DNA from: Paenibacillus sp. J2TS4
Lineage (GTDB): Bacteria; Bacillota; Bacilli; Paenibacillales; NBRC-103111
Direction: 5' to 3'
Assembly: GCF_018403245.1 (NCBI RefSeq)
Contig: NZ_BOSH01000004.1
Location: 310,001-374,000 of the forward strand
Length of the DNA: 64,000 nt
The position numbers were made by a program, and so were the translations under genes. Below, one piece after another: positions 27,262 through 36,755 of this stretch (within the stretch, counting starts at the first letter, position 1; each line of letters begins with the position of its first letter). The notes beneath the pieces were generated by a model, which saw nothing but the letters and a program-made list of their open reading frames with translations, ran no database searches and was not told the origin of the DNA.

Positions 27262-27513
27262 TGACCTTGTTTTAGAGCGAAATCCGGTCTTTTGGGCTAA
27301 GTGAACGCTTTCTTGGGCTGGAAAAGCCTCCCTGCCGGATGCGTGAGGATATGGGAGGATATGGGTTGAATAAAAGGGATAGGTCAGTTAATCTCCCTTG
27401 ATCCGGGGTGAGCCGGTCTCTGCTGGAATAATCCCGGGATATGAAGGATGTGTTCTCCTGGAGGGAATGTTAACATAAGACACGTACAAATAATTGCAGA
27501 AGGGAGAATACCA

Positions 27514-28434
27514 TTGAGAAAAAAGATGGGCATTCTGCTGCTGGCCGCCTGTTTAGGTCTGGCTGTGGGATGCAGTAATGGTGGAGACAGCGCCGGAGGT
27601 TCCGATAATGGAAATTCGGGAACAAACGGGGAAAAAGCTATTGCAAGTGAGAACACGTTGGAAAAGGCGCAGCGTCAAGGCTTTGTAAGTGTAGGCTTTG
27701 CGAACGAAACTCCTTATGCTTATGCAACACCCGATGGTCAATTAACGGGCGAAGCGGTTGAGGTGGCCCGGGCCGTTCTGAACAATTTGGGGATCGAGGA
27801 AATGGACGGAGTGCTAACCGAGTTTGGCTCTTTGATTCCGGGACTGCAGGCAAAGCGGTTCGATATTATTACGGCAGGAATGTTTATTGACGAAACGCGC
27901 AGCAAGGAAGTCGCATTTGCGAACCCTGAGTACAGTATTGGGGCAGCGATTGCTGTAACTAAAGGAAATCCTCATGATCTTCATAGCTATGAAGATATTA
28001 AGAACAATCCAGAGGTCAAAGTTGCGGTCATGGTAGGGGCATTGGAAATCGACTATTTGAAAGGCGTCGGTGTCCCTGACAATCAGATCGTAACCGTACC
28101 GGATCAACCCTCTGCTATTTCCGCGCTTCAGTCTAATCGAGTGCAAGCCGCAACGATGACGGGGCCAGCCCTTCAGGCCATGCTCGATTCGACGAAAGAT
28201 CCCAACCTTGAGAGAGTCTCAGATTTTGAACAGCCTGTCATTGACGGCAAAAGTGTCCGTGGGTACGGGGCTGCAGCATTCCGTAAGGAAGATACCGCTT
28301 TTCGCGAAGCCTTTAATGCTGAATTGGAGAAATTGAAGGAATCAGGAGAATTGCTCGAAATCCTGCAACAATTCGGATTTACCGAGGATGAGCTCCCTGG
28401 AGATATGACCGCGGAAGAGGCGGCCAAACCGTAA
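27514..28434 (+). CDS. ehuB: Ectoine/hydroxyectoine ABC transporter substrate-binding lipoprotein EhuB
   Basis: Extracellular solute-binding lipoprotein of 306 aa. The TTG at 27514 sits 8 nt after GAAGGGAG and gives MRKKMGILLLAACLGLAVGC with a lipobox LAVGC. A G/S/N-rich linker follows, then a type-3 periplasmic-binding fold with VGFANETPYAYATPDGQLTG and FGSLIPGLQAKRFDIITAGM, close to the EhuB pattern. It is the first gene of a run that ends in the ectoine biosynthesis genes. A general polar-amino-acid binding protein is the alternative; the context favours ectoine. Confidence 0.88.
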   Translation: MRKKMGILLLAACLGLAVGCSNGGDSAGGSDNGNSGTNGEKAIASENTLEKAQRQGFVSVGFANETPYAYATPDGQLTGEAVEVARAVLNNLGIEEMDGVLTEFGSLIPGLQAKRFDIITAGMFIDETRSKEVAFANPEYSIGAAIAVTKGNPHDLHSYEDIKNNPEVKVAVMVGALEIDYLKGVGVPDNQIVTVPDQPSAISALQSNRVQAATMTGPALQAMLDSTKDPNLERVSDFEQPVIDGKSVRGYGAAAFRKEDTAFREAFNAELEKLKESGELLEILQQFGFTEDELPGDMTAEEAAKP

Positions 28435-28455
28435 AATTAATGAAACATTAAAGGA

Positions 28456-29118
28456 GTGGTCCTTATTGATTCGTTGATGGACTTTCTCCCGCCGCTAATG
28501 CGTGGCGTCAAGATAACGCTGTTGGTGATGATCTATTCCACGATCGTAGCCTTTCTAATGTCATTTATTGCTGGCTTAGGGAGATTGTCGAAATACCGAG
28601 TGATTCGCTTTGCAACTGTTGTGTATGTTGAGGTTTTTCGCGGAACCTCCTTGTTGGTTCAGTTATTCTGGATTTATTTCGCCCTGCCCATGTTAATTGA
28701 TGTGAGGGTTTCGGCCATTACGGCATCCGTTCTCGCATTGGGATTGAATTACGGGGCTTACGGCTCTGAAGTCGTACGCAGCTCCATTCTCGCCGTCCCG
28801 CGGGGACAGACGGAGGCGACCATCGCGCTTAATATGACGCCGGGGCAGCGGATGAGGCTTGTTATTTTGCCGCAAGCTTTTGTACGCATGCTTCCTTCAT
28901 TCGGCAATCTTCTGATCGAGCTGTTGAAAGGGACGTCCCTTGTATCTTTTATAACGGTAATGGACCTGACTTATCAGGGAATGATCTTGCGATCTTATTC
29001 CAATTACCATACAACGGAAATATTTATAATGCTGCTCATCACTTATTTCGTGATCGCGTATGCCTTGACGCTCATCGTGCGCTGGTTTGAAAAAAGAGCG
29101 GCCGCAGGGAGGTCATAA
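28456..29118 (+). CDS. ehuC: Ectoine ABC transporter permease EhuC
   Basis: HisM-type permease of about 215-220 aa with five to six transmembrane helices and the inner loop EAA motif (GQTEATIALNMTPGQRMRLV). The start is uncertain. GTG at 28456 lies in the Shine-Dalgarno AAGGAG. An ATT at 28465 would give the family-like start (M)IDSLMDFLPPL at ideal spacing. TTG at 28474 and ATG at 28477 lie rather far downstream. It forms a pair with EhuD. Confidence 0.87.
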   Translation: MVLIDSLMDFLPPLMRGVKITLLVMIYSTIVAFLMSFIAGLGRLSKYRVIRFATVVYVEVFRGTSLLVQLFWIYFALPMLIDVRVSAITASVLALGLNYGAYGSEVVRSSILAVPRGQTEATIALNMTPGQRMRLVILPQAFVRMLPSFGNLLIELLKGTSLVSFITVMDLTYQGMILRSYSNYHTTEIFIMLLITYFVIAYALTLIVRWFEKRAAAGRS

Positions 29119-29120
29119 TC

Positions 29121-29771
29121 ATGTGGAATTGGGATTATGCCTTTGATATCCTTCCGAAAATGCTGCGAGCCCTTCCGATTACAATCGCGGCCACCTTGGT
29201 TGGTTTTATCATTGCGTCATTGTTCGGGCTGCTGCTGGCGGTCATGCGCCGATCCCGGCATAAAATCATATCTTATCCGGTCATTGGCTTTGTGGAGTTT
29301 GTCCGAAATACACCATTGCTGGTTCAGTTGTTTTTCTTATTTTATGCCTTGCCGCTATATGGAATAGCGTTATCTCCGTTTCTTTGCGGTGTGATCGGAC
29401 TTGGTTTGCATTACAGCACTTACCTGTCCGAGGTGTATCGATCGGGGATTGATGCTGTGGAACGCGGGCAGTGGGAGGCTTCGACCGCTCTGAACTTTTC
29501 CAAAGGCCAAACCTGGCTGCGGGTTATTCTGCCTCAGGCCATTCCGCCCATCATTCCGGTTATGGGGAACTACCTCATCGTCATGTTCAAGGAAACACCG
29601 TTATTGTCAGCGATTACTGTAGTAGAGCTGATGACGACGGCGAAATCGATCGGTTCCCAGTCCTTCCGTTATGTGGAGGTTTTCACCATGGTCGGGGTAT
29701 TGTTCTTTATCCTAAGCTACGCCTCTTCACTAATTGTGCGTTCTTTGGAGAATAGATTGACCCGCAGATAG
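29121..29771 (+). CDS. ehuD: Ectoine ABC transporter permease EhuD
   Basis: Second HisM/GlnP-type permease, 216 aa. The N-terminus is WNWDYAFDILPKMLRALPIT, and the EAA loop is GQWEASTALNFSKGQTWLRV. It starts 2 nt after the ehuC stop, so translation is coupled. It is predicted to form a heterodimeric channel with EhuC, energised by EhuA. Confidence 0.88.
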   Translation: MWNWDYAFDILPKMLRALPITIAATLVGFIIASLFGLLLAVMRRSRHKIISYPVIGFVEFVRNTPLLVQLFFLFYALPLYGIALSPFLCGVIGLGLHYSTYLSEVYRSGIDAVERGQWEASTALNFSKGQTWLRVILPQAIPPIIPVMGNYLIVMFKETPLLSAITVVELMTTAKSIGSQSFRYVEVFTMVGVLFFILSYASSLIVRSLENRLTRR

Positions 29772-29851
29772 AATACGTATAGCCTCAAGCAACCAAGGGA
29801 AGCATGCTAACCTTTAACCCAGTATGCGCATAGAAAAAGGGGGAGATTAAT

Positions 29852-30727
29852 GTGGAATCAGATTCTGGCATCCACGTTGCCGAGATTGAAGGAGTGTCGG
29901 CCCCGGATGGCTCCAGAACACGGCTCGAAGATGCTGTATCTCCTGTGGTCCGTTATAAGAAAGTAAGTATTTCTTTTGGAGATAACCAGGTGCTTAACGA
30001 AATTGATCTGGATATCGCTCCGGGAGAAAAGCTGGCAGTCATCGGACCGAGCGGCTCGGGGAAGACGACGCTCGCCAGAATATTAATGACCTTGGAGGAA
30101 CCCACCTCCGGAGTTATCGAGGTGGATGGCGAGCCGTTATGGCATAAGCGGGTGAACGGGAGTCTGGTACGAGCGGATGAGAAGCATCTGCACCGGGTGC
30201 GCAGCAAAATCGGAATGGTTTTCCAGCATTTCAATCTGTTCCCGCACATGACGATCTTGCGCAATGTGACTGAAGCTCCCATTCATGTGCTTAAAGTTCC
30301 CAAGCGGCAAGCGCGGGAGCAGGCGATGGATATGCTGGAGAAGGTCGGCTTGGCCGATAAAGCGGATCAATACCCCGCTCAGCTGTCCGGCGGACAAAAG
30401 CAGCGGGTAGCTATTGCCAGAGCGCTCGTCATGCAGCCTGAGGTTATGCTGTTCGACGAACCGACGTCCGCTCTTGACCCGGAGCTGGTAGGGGAAGTGC
30501 TGAAGGTCATCGAGGATATTGCCTTGGATGGAAACATGGCCATGCTGCTCATCACCCATGAGATGGACTTCGCCAGAGATATAGCGGACCGCATTGTATT
30601 TACCGATGGAGGCTCTATCATCGAGCAGGGACCTCCGCAGCAAATTTTCGAAAACCCGCAAAGCGAGAGGCTGCAAGCTTTTCTAAGCCGGTTTCGCAAT
30701 GGGTATAATGGAGGGTCTTCTGCGTGA
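29852..30727 (+). CDS. ehuA: Ectoine ABC transporter ATP-binding protein EhuA
   Basis: ATPase subunit of 291 aa with Walker A GPSGSGKTT, Q-loop VFQHFNLFPHMT, signature LSGGQKQR, Walker B VMLFDEPTSALDPE and a switch histidine in LITHEMDFA. An N-terminal extension of about 30 residues precedes VVRYKKVSISFGDNQ. The GTG start at 29852 follows GGGGGAGA. The stop overlaps the ectA start by 4 nt, physically linking uptake to synthesis. Confidence 0.88.
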   Translation: MESDSGIHVAEIEGVSAPDGSRTRLEDAVSPVVRYKKVSISFGDNQVLNEIDLDIAPGEKLAVIGPSGSGKTTLARILMTLEEPTSGVIEVDGEPLWHKRVNGSLVRADEKHLHRVRSKIGMVFQHFNLFPHMTILRNVTEAPIHVLKVPKRQAREQAMDMLEKVGLADKADQYPAQLSGGQKQRVAIARALVMQPEVMLFDEPTSALDPELVGEVLKVIEDIALDGNMAMLLITHEMDFARDIADRIVFTDGGSIIEQGPPQQIFENPQSERLQAFLSRFRNGYNGGSSA

Positions 30728-31212
30728 CGGAATGGAAGCTTAGAAAACCCGGAGTGGAAGATGGCGCCCGGATATGGGAGCTGGTGCGACAAAGCCGGGT
30801 GCTGGATATTAATTCAGTCTATTGTTATATCATGTTTTGCAGCTATTTTTCGGACACTTGTGTTCTGGCCGAGAGAGAGGGCGAGGTGAAAGGGTTCGTC
30901 ACCTCCTACGTACTGCCTGACAGACCCGACACCTTGTTTCTCTGGCAGATTGGGGTTGCGGAGTCCGAAAGAGGACAGGGAGTGGGCGGGATGTTGCTGG
31001 AGGAGCTGCTGCGGCGTGACTCGTGTCAAGCGATTCGCTATCTGGAAACGACGATCACCCCGTCCAATGGTCCGTCTCGGGCATTGTTTGCCCGGCTGGC
31101 CGAACGATTAGAGACCCCAATTGTGGAGTCGACCGGATTTCCGGCCTCTCTATTCCCCGATAAGGGACATGAAGAGGAGAAGCTGTACCGGATCGGTCCG
31201 CTTTCACACTAA
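30724..31212 (+). CDS. ectA: L-2,4-diaminobutyrate acetyltransferase EctA
   Basis: GNAT enzyme of 162 aa acetylating L-2,4-diaminobutyrate to N-gamma-acetyl-diaminobutyrate, the second step of ectoine synthesis. Family sequence: LRKPGVEDGARIWELVRQS, LDINSVYCYIMFCSYFSDTC and the acetyl-CoA loop ESERGQGVGGMLLEELL, then ETTITPSNGPSRALFARLA. The GTG start overlaps the ehuA stop. Confidence 0.94.
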   Translation: MTEWKLRKPGVEDGARIWELVRQSRVLDINSVYCYIMFCSYFSDTCVLAEREGEVKGFVTSYVLPDRPDTLFLWQIGVAESERGQGVGGMLLEELLRRDSCQAIRYLETTITPSNGPSRALFARLAERLETPIVESTGFPASLFPDKGHEEEKLYRIGPLSH

Positions 31213-31256
31213 CTATCTATTGACTATGTTAAATAATAAGGAGGAATGCCGCCGTT

Positions 31257-32549
31257 ATGGTCCATGTTGCGGAAGAAACAAAACCGGAATTACATGTATT
31301 TGAAAAGCTGGAGTCCGAAGTCAGAAGCTACTGTCGAAGCTTTCCTACTGTGTTCACCAAGGCGAGAAATGATAAAATGTGGGATCGGGGAGGTCGGGAG
31401 TACATCGACTTTTTCGCGGGGGCAGGGACATTAAATTACGGTCACAACAACCCCAAAATCAAGGAAAAGCTGATCGAATACCTAATGAATGACGGAATTA
31501 CACATAGCCTCGACATGGCGACGGAAGCCAAAGAAAGGTTGCTTGAAAAGTTCAATTCCACCATCCTAAAGCCGCGAGGAATGGAATATAAAGTTATGTT
31601 TCCCGGTCCTACCGGTGCTAACTCGGTAGAAAGCGCGTTGAAGCTGGCCCGGAAGAAGACCGGTCGGCAAACCGTCATGAGCTTCACTAATGCGTTCCAT
31701 GGAATGACATTGGGCGCATTGGCAGTGACGGGAAATAAGTTCAAGCGCCAAGGCGCCGGCGTGCCCCTCCATCATAGCGTGTTAATGCCCTTTGACCGGT
31801 ATTATGGGGAAGAAGTGGACACGGTCGAGTATATTGAGCGCTACCTGGAAGACAGTGGGAGCGGAGTGTCCCTGCCTGCTGCAATCATTCTGGAAACCGT
31901 GCAAGGCGAAGGCGGGATTAATGTAGCGAGCGTAGAATGGCTGCGCAAGATCGAGCAAATTTGCCGCCGTTATAATATTTTGCTGATCGTGGATGATATT
32001 CAGGCCGGCTGTGGCCGAACCGGTACATTCTTCAGCTTTGAGGAAGCCGGGATCAAGCCCGATATTATCTGTCTGTCCAAAGCGATTGGAGGGTTTGGTC
32101 TCCCGTTTGCCCTTACCTTGTTCCGCTCGGGCCTCGATATTTGGGAGCCAGGGGAGCATAACGGAACGTTCCGCGGGAACAATCTGGCCTTTATTGCGGC
32201 CTCCGAAGCTCTCGATTATTGGGAGAACAACAGACTGGAGAAGGATGTGAAGGCAATGGGAGAACGGGTGAGCCAGCGGCTCGATGATATTGTTCGCTCT
32301 CATCCATCGCTGCAAGCCGAGAGACGCGGCCGCGGTCTTTTTCAAGGGATTGCTTTCCCTGAACAAGGAATGGCTGAAGAAGTATGTGCGGAAGCTTTCC
32401 AAAGAGGATTGGTTATGGAAACCTCGGGTCCGGAGAGCGAGGTAGCCAAAGTGATGCCTGCGCTGACGATTGGGAAGGAAGCCCTGGAGCAAGGGCTGGA
32501 TATATTCCGAGATAGTGTGGCGGCCGTAGCCAAACGCTATTCTATATAA
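31257..32549 (+). CDS. ectB: L-2,4-diaminobutyrate:2-oxoglutarate transaminase EctB
   Basis: PLP enzyme of the class III aminotransferase family, 430 aa, making L-2,4-diaminobutyrate from aspartate semialdehyde and glutamate. The EctB pattern [19 protein letters not shown] is followed by [18 protein letters not shown], the PLP region [19 protein letters not shown] and lysine 269 or so in [14 protein letters not shown]. The ATG at 31257 lies 12 nt after AAGGAGGAATG and adds about 11 residues before the usual start. It is in the ectABCD operon. Confidence 0.95.
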   Translation: MVHVAEETKPELHVFEKLESEVRSYCRSFPTVFTKARNDKMWDRGGREYIDFFAGAGTLNYGHNNPKIKEKLIEYLMNDGITHSLDMATEAKERLLEKFNSTILKPRGMEYKVMFPGPTGANSVESALKLARKKTGRQTVMSFTNAFHGMTLGALAVTGNKFKRQGAGVPLHHSVLMPFDRYYGEEVDTVEYIERYLEDSGSGVSLPAAIILETVQGEGGINVASVEWLRKIEQICRRYNILLIVDDIQAGCGRTGTFFSFEEAGIKPDIICLSKAIGGFGLPFALTLFRSGLDIWEPGEHNGTFRGNNLAFIAASEALDYWENNRLEKDVKAMGERVSQRLDDIVRSHPSLQAERRGRGLFQGIAFPEQGMAEEVCAEAFQRGLVMETSGPESEVAKVMPALTIGKEALEQGLDIFRDSVAAVAKRYSI

Positions 32550-32583
32550 ATTTGCTAACAATTCTTGGGAGAGGTGACGAATA

Positions 32584-32970
32584 ATGATCGTACGACAATT
32601 GGATGAAATCATTGGAACGGATAATGACGTCGACACTCCGACATGGAATAGCCGGAGATTGCTGCTTCGTCGGGACGGAATGGGATTCTCGCTTCATGAT
32701 ACGATTATTAAGGCGGGAACGGAAACATTCATCTGGTATAAAAATCACGTGGAAGCCGTGTATTGCATCGAAGGGGAAGGCGAAATTGAATTGCAGGAAT
32801 CAGGCAAGGTCTATCCGCTCAAGCCGGGTACGGTGTATGCCTTGGATGGCCATGAAAAGCATTATTTGCGGGCTACGAAGGATATGAGAATGGTTTGTGT
32901 GTTTAACCCGCCTTGTACGGGCCGGGAAGTCCATGATGAAGAAGGAACTTATCCCGTTCTTACAGATTGA
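32584..32970 (+). CDS. ectC: L-ectoine synthase EctC
   Basis: Cupin enzyme of 128 aa closing N-gamma-acetyl-diaminobutyrate to ectoine. Family sequence: MIVRQLDEIIGTDNDVDTPT, NHVEAVYCIEGEGEIE, and YALDGHEKHYLRATKDMRM with metal-site residues E/Y/H, then VFNPPCTGREVHDEEGTYP. The Shine-Dalgarno GAGAGGTGACGAATA follows 34 nt after ectB. Confidence 0.96.
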   Translation: MIVRQLDEIIGTDNDVDTPTWNSRRLLLRRDGMGFSLHDTIIKAGTETFIWYKNHVEAVYCIEGEGEIELQESGKVYPLKPGTVYALDGHEKHYLRATKDMRMVCVFNPPCTGREVHDEEGTYPVLTD

Positions 32971-33121
32971 TGCAGTATCAGAAGTCCATATTTTTAAGTG
33001 GTATGGCAAGCTGAGGAGCCGGGCGGGGACGGCGCGTTCCAGGCATCCGCCTGGCCTCGCCTAGCCGCGGGAAATTACCCCGGACTGCGAAGCCGGGACC
33101 AAATCGAAGGAGGAGATTGCT
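32971..33121. other. GC-rich leader between ectC and ectD
   Basis: A 151-nt spacer, much more GC-rich than its surroundings, with a hairpin CCAGGC ATCC GCCTGG near 33039-33054. It ends with AAGGAGGAGATTGC before ectD. It could reduce or control ectD relative to ectABC; no T-tract follows, so it is not a simple terminator. Confidence 0.4.
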
Positions 33122-34027
33122 GTGAGTCATACGAATACGACTGTCAATCGTAACGATAACCAGACCGACCTTTATCCATCGAGAATTTACGACAAACCTA
33201 CCATTACGGAGCGTAAAGATCCGGTCGTCTATCCGGATGCGGGGTTCACCGGCCCCTTGAACAAAGAACAGCTTGATTTTTTTGACAAGAACGGTTATTT
33301 ATTTTTAGATCCGTTTTTTTCCGAAGAAGAAACCGCTGGATTGAAGCAGGAATTGAATAAAGTATGGAAAGAGAGTGCCGGCCGCCAGGTGCCGGAAGTG
33401 ATTCGCGAGCCGGGAGGCGATGAAGTTCGTTCTGTTTTTGCTGTCCATCGGGATAACAAGATCTTTGGCGAGCTGTCCCGGAATTCACGGATCGTAGGAG
33501 CGGTACAGCAAATATTGGGCAGCGAAGTTTACGTACATCAATCGCGGATTAATTTTAAGCCGGGCTTTACGGGCAAAGAATTTTATTGGCATTCTGATTT
33601 TGAAACCTGGCATGTGGAAGATGGGATGCCCCGGATGAGAGCGCTTAGCTGCTCCGTCGCCTTGGAAGATAACTATGCGTATAACGGTGCGCTGATGGTC
33701 GTTCCCGGATCACATAAGCACTATGTCTCCTGCGTCGGTAAAACTCCGGACGACAATTTCAAGTCCTCTCTGCGTAAACAAGTATACGGAGTGCCGGATG
33801 ACGACAGTCTGACCTGGCTTGTCGAACAAAGCAGCATTGAGATGCCAACCGGGAAAGCGGGTTCCATCCTTCTGTTTGACTGCAATATAATGCACGGGTC
33901 TAACAGCAACATTACCCCGTATCCAAGAAGCAACGTGTTTATGGTGTATAATAGCGTTGAAAACAAGCTGGTCGCTCCTTATTCCGGCCTGAAGCCGAGA
34001 CCCGATTACATTGCAACCCGCGATTAA
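33122..34027 (+). CDS. ectD: Ectoine 5-hydroxylase EctD
   Basis: Non-haem Fe(II)/2-oxoglutarate dioxygenase of 301 aa converting ectoine to 5-hydroxyectoine. The family signature FYWHSDFETWHVEDGMP supplies the first two iron ligands (H, D), and FDCNIMHGSNSNITPYPRSN supplies the distal histidine and 2-oxoglutarate arginine. The N-terminal DLYPSRIYDKPTITERKDPV is typical. GTG start with a strong Shine-Dalgarno. It is the last gene before a terminator. Confidence 0.96.
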   Translation: MSHTNTTVNRNDNQTDLYPSRIYDKPTITERKDPVVYPDAGFTGPLNKEQLDFFDKNGYLFLDPFFSEEETAGLKQELNKVWKESAGRQVPEVIREPGGDEVRSVFAVHRDNKIFGELSRNSRIVGAVQQILGSEVYVHQSRINFKPGFTGKEFYWHSDFETWHVEDGMPRMRALSCSVALEDNYAYNGALMVVPGSHKHYVSCVGKTPDDNFKSSLRKQVYGVPDDDSLTWLVEQSSIEMPTGKAGSILLFDCNIMHGSNSNITPYPRSNVFMVYNSVENKLVAPYSGLKPRPDYIATRD

Positions 34028-34173
34028 TCGACTAACGCTATGAACCCTTCGCGACGCGATAATTCGTTCGGAAATGGGCCGTAGATTGTGGTGTCCGCCA
34101 ATATGTAACTTGCTAATAATTACTTATGCCGGTCAGTGATACTCGGGTCCGGCAGCGTTAAGTAAAGAAAGGA

Positions 34174-34207
34174 CCGGGCAGGAGAAATTTCTTCTGCCCG
34201 GTTTTCT
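34174..34207 (+). terminator. Rho-independent terminator of the ehu-ect operon
   Basis: Stem CCGGGCAG...CTGCCCGG extended by AGAA/TTCT, then TTTTCTTTG. It lies about 150 nt after ectD. The rest of the 34028-34416 gap shows nothing recognisable. Confidence 0.88.
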
Positions 34208-34416
34208 TTGGGCTACATTTTTCATCAAATCCGCTTTTTTCCGTCCTCCTTTTACGGCAGGATTCCCTTGAAACAGGCTCCAGAGTAAGGCTAGCGTAAG
34301 AAGAGCGTTGACCGAAATAAAGAACGACCGTATAATTGGAAAATAATGACTGATTTTCGTTTTGCTTCCGATGCGATGCACGATAAGCCGCATATTATGG
34401 CAATGGAGGAAAGCGA

Positions 34417-35706
34417 ATGAAAAACCGATGGACCAATTCCCCTTACACCTACGCTCTTGGAATGCTCGCCATGATGATTCCTGTGCAGGCCTTCAGCTCT
34501 TTTTACAGCTACTATTACATTGATAAGCTGGGGCTTGGGGTGGGGCTTGCAACCTTGGCCCGGACGATCTACCTGATTTGGGATGCGCTTAACGATCCGA
34601 TCTTAGGGTATCTCTCGGACGGAACGAGAACCCGCTGGGGCCGGCGCAAGCCGTGGATTGTCGCGGCTATTCCCTTGTTCGTGCTCGCCTTTATTATGGT
34701 TTTTTCGGTGCCCGAAGGAATGGAGGGGACCCGGCTTTTTACATGGTTTCTAATCGCGCTTATTATTTATGAAAGCGTTGCCGCCATTCTATGGGTCAAT
34801 TACGGAGCGCTGTTTCCCGAGCTGTTCCGGGGCGATCGCTTGCGGGCCAAAGCTTCGGCCATTCAGCAAGGCTATCAGATCGTTGCCCTCCTCATAGGCA
34901 CCGCCCTTACCCCGATCCTCTTTGCCGCATTCGGATTTTCCAATATGGCGCTTTTGTATGCGGCCGCGTTTGCGATTCTTATGTCTCTTTGCATGATGAC
35001 AGTCCGGGAAAATGAGGAAGCCCGGAAAGAAGCTCCGCTCAAGTTCATGGAAGCATTCAAGGAAACATTCAAAAATAAAGCTTTCTGGATCTTTAATTTG
35101 GCTAATTCCTTCGCTCAGACGGTTAACGGCCTCCTCAGCTCCGCGATTCCCTTCTATGCCAAATATGCGCTGCATATTCCCGAAGAGCAGGTGTCCATCC
35201 TGTTGGCTTCCATCTTTGTTTCGATTATTCCATTAGTGGCCGTATGGTATGTAGTCATTCGCAAGCTCGGCGGAGTCAAGGGCTGGCGCTGCGCATTAGC
35301 CGTCTACGCGGTATCGGTCGTCCCGTTATGGTTTGCCCAGGGACTTGGCGGCGGGATAGCGGCAGGGATTGTCGTAGGCTTCGGAATGTCCGGTTTTCTG
35401 GTGACTCCTGCCGTACTGAATGGACAAATTGTAGACCGGGATTATGAGAAGACGGGGCGCAGAAGAGAAGGCATCTACAACGCGGTGGGAGGATTTATTA
35501 CAAGATCCAGCGGCTTGCTGTCGGCTGTCGCTTTTTGGAGCGTCGGTCTGCTGTTCGGCTATGTAAGCGGCCATGAGCCGGGCCCTAACGCGGAAGCCGC
35601 GTTCAGGTACTTGATCAGCGTGGTGCCTTTTGCCCTGCTTGTCATAGCCTTCCTGATCTCTCTATTACTCAAATTTCGAAATACCGACGGCTTACCAACC
35701 GAATAG
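34417..35706 (+). CDS. Glycoside-pentoside-hexuronide family (MelB-like) cation symporter
   Basis: Membrane transporter of 429 aa with 12 hydrophobic segments. The GPH signature IWDALNDPILGYLSDGTRTR and the following RWGRRKPWI are intact, with a central loop of the R-E-N-E-E-A type. The sugar substrate is unknown. The next gene (YdjC-like deacetylase) starts 11 nt downstream, so the pair may import and deacetylate an N-acetylated sugar or oligosaccharide. Confidence 0.85.
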   Translation: MKNRWTNSPYTYALGMLAMMIPVQAFSSFYSYYYIDKLGLGVGLATLARTIYLIWDALNDPILGYLSDGTRTRWGRRKPWIVAAIPLFVLAFIMVFSVPEGMEGTRLFTWFLIALIIYESVAAILWVNYGALFPELFRGDRLRAKASAIQQGYQIVALLIGTALTPILFAAFGFSNMALLYAAAFAILMSLCMMTVRENEEARKEAPLKFMEAFKETFKNKAFWIFNLANSFAQTVNGLLSSAIPFYAKYALHIPEEQVSILLASIFVSIIPLVAVWYVVIRKLGGVKGWRCALAVYAVSVVPLWFAQGLGGGIAAGIVVGFGMSGFLVTPAVLNGQIVDRDYEKTGRRREGIYNAVGGFITRSSGLLSAVAFWSVGLLFGYVSGHEPGPNAEAAFRYLISVVPFALLVIAFLISLLLKFRNTDGLPTE

Positions 35707-35717
35707 GAGGGAACCCT

Positions 35718-36632
35718 ATGACTCGCTCTCTAATTATTAATTGTGACGATTTTGGCCAGAGCAAAGCGGCGAACCAAGCGATTATTCATCTTCTCGAAGA
35801 AGGTAAGGTCTCTTCTGCCACCTTGATGCCTCCCGCTCCGGAATTTGAGGAGGCGGCGGCCTGGTGCCGCACCCGGCAAGAAGTCAACGTCGGTCTGCAC
35901 CTTACCCTGACAAGTGAATACGACGGCCTTCGATGGCGAAGCCTGACCGACCATCCCTCACTCCACGACGAGAATGGCTATATGTATAAGACGATTCGGG
36001 ACTTTGAATTAAATGCCGCGCCTAAAGCAGTTAGAGCAGAAATTGTCGCCCAGTTCCGGGCAGTGGCCAGGGCTGGCCTAAACATTACGCATGTCGATAA
36101 TCATATGGGCAGTCTCTATGGCTTGGCTACGGGTCGAAGCTATCTCCCTTTTGTGTTCTGGGAGTGCTCCAAAAGAAAGCGGCCCTTTCGCATCTTCCGC
36201 AAAATTTATAAAAAAGACACCTTTCTCGCCTCCATTCCGAATGCGGAATCGATGCTGGAAGGGATCGTAGAGCTGGCTGATGCACTCGGTGTCGGAATGC
36301 CCGATTATTTGTTGAGTCATCCTTATGACGTGGAAGAGGGGGAGACCTACGACAGCTTCAAAAAATCGTTAATCGAGAAAGTATACGAGCTTCCGGAAGG
36401 GGTGAGTGAAACCTATATTCACCCGGCTGTGGAGAATGATGAGCTTAAAGCTTTTTTGCCGGCCTGGCAGAAACGGGTTTGGGAATACGAGCTTATACAG
36501 GATGAGGACTTTGCTTATGCCCTCAAGGATGCACGGGTAACTTTAACGAATTACCGCTCTATACGACCGCGTTCAGGGAGAGCCAGGGCACGAGCGGCAT
36601 TGGCTTTAGCGGGCAGGCTTTTAAGAAAATGA
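35718..36632 (+). CDS. YdjC/ChbG family carbohydrate deacetylase
   Basis: Protein of 304 aa. Metal and catalytic motifs: INCDDFGQSKAANQAI with the D-D pair, NVGLHLTLTSEYDGLRW, and THVDNHMGSLYG, with YIHPAVENDEL near the C-terminus. ChbG enzymes deacetylate chitooligosaccharides; other family members are hopanoid or unknown. The start is the ATG behind AGGAGGGAACCCT. Tight linkage to the GPH symporter suggests catabolism of an imported acetylated sugar. Confidence 0.86.
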   Translation: MTRSLIINCDDFGQSKAANQAIIHLLEEGKVSSATLMPPAPEFEEAAAWCRTRQEVNVGLHLTLTSEYDGLRWRSLTDHPSLHDENGYMYKTIRDFELNAAPKAVRAEIVAQFRAVARAGLNITHVDNHMGSLYGLATGRSYLPFVFWECSKRKRPFRIFRKIYKKDTFLASIPNAESMLEGIVELADALGVGMPDYLLSHPYDVEEGETYDSFKKSLIEKVYELPEGVSETYIHPAVENDELKAFLPAWQKRVWEYELIQDEDFAYALKDARVTLTNYRSIRPRSGRARARAALALAGRLLRK

Positions 36633-36755
36633 CAGTTTATGCTGGACATGTATTAACTCTAATTGTGCTTAAAGGGACAGGGAATTGTAGTAACGGCTCA
36701 AACCAAGTACAATAAAGCCGACAGAAGAAGCAGCATAATATTGGAGGCCAATGGT

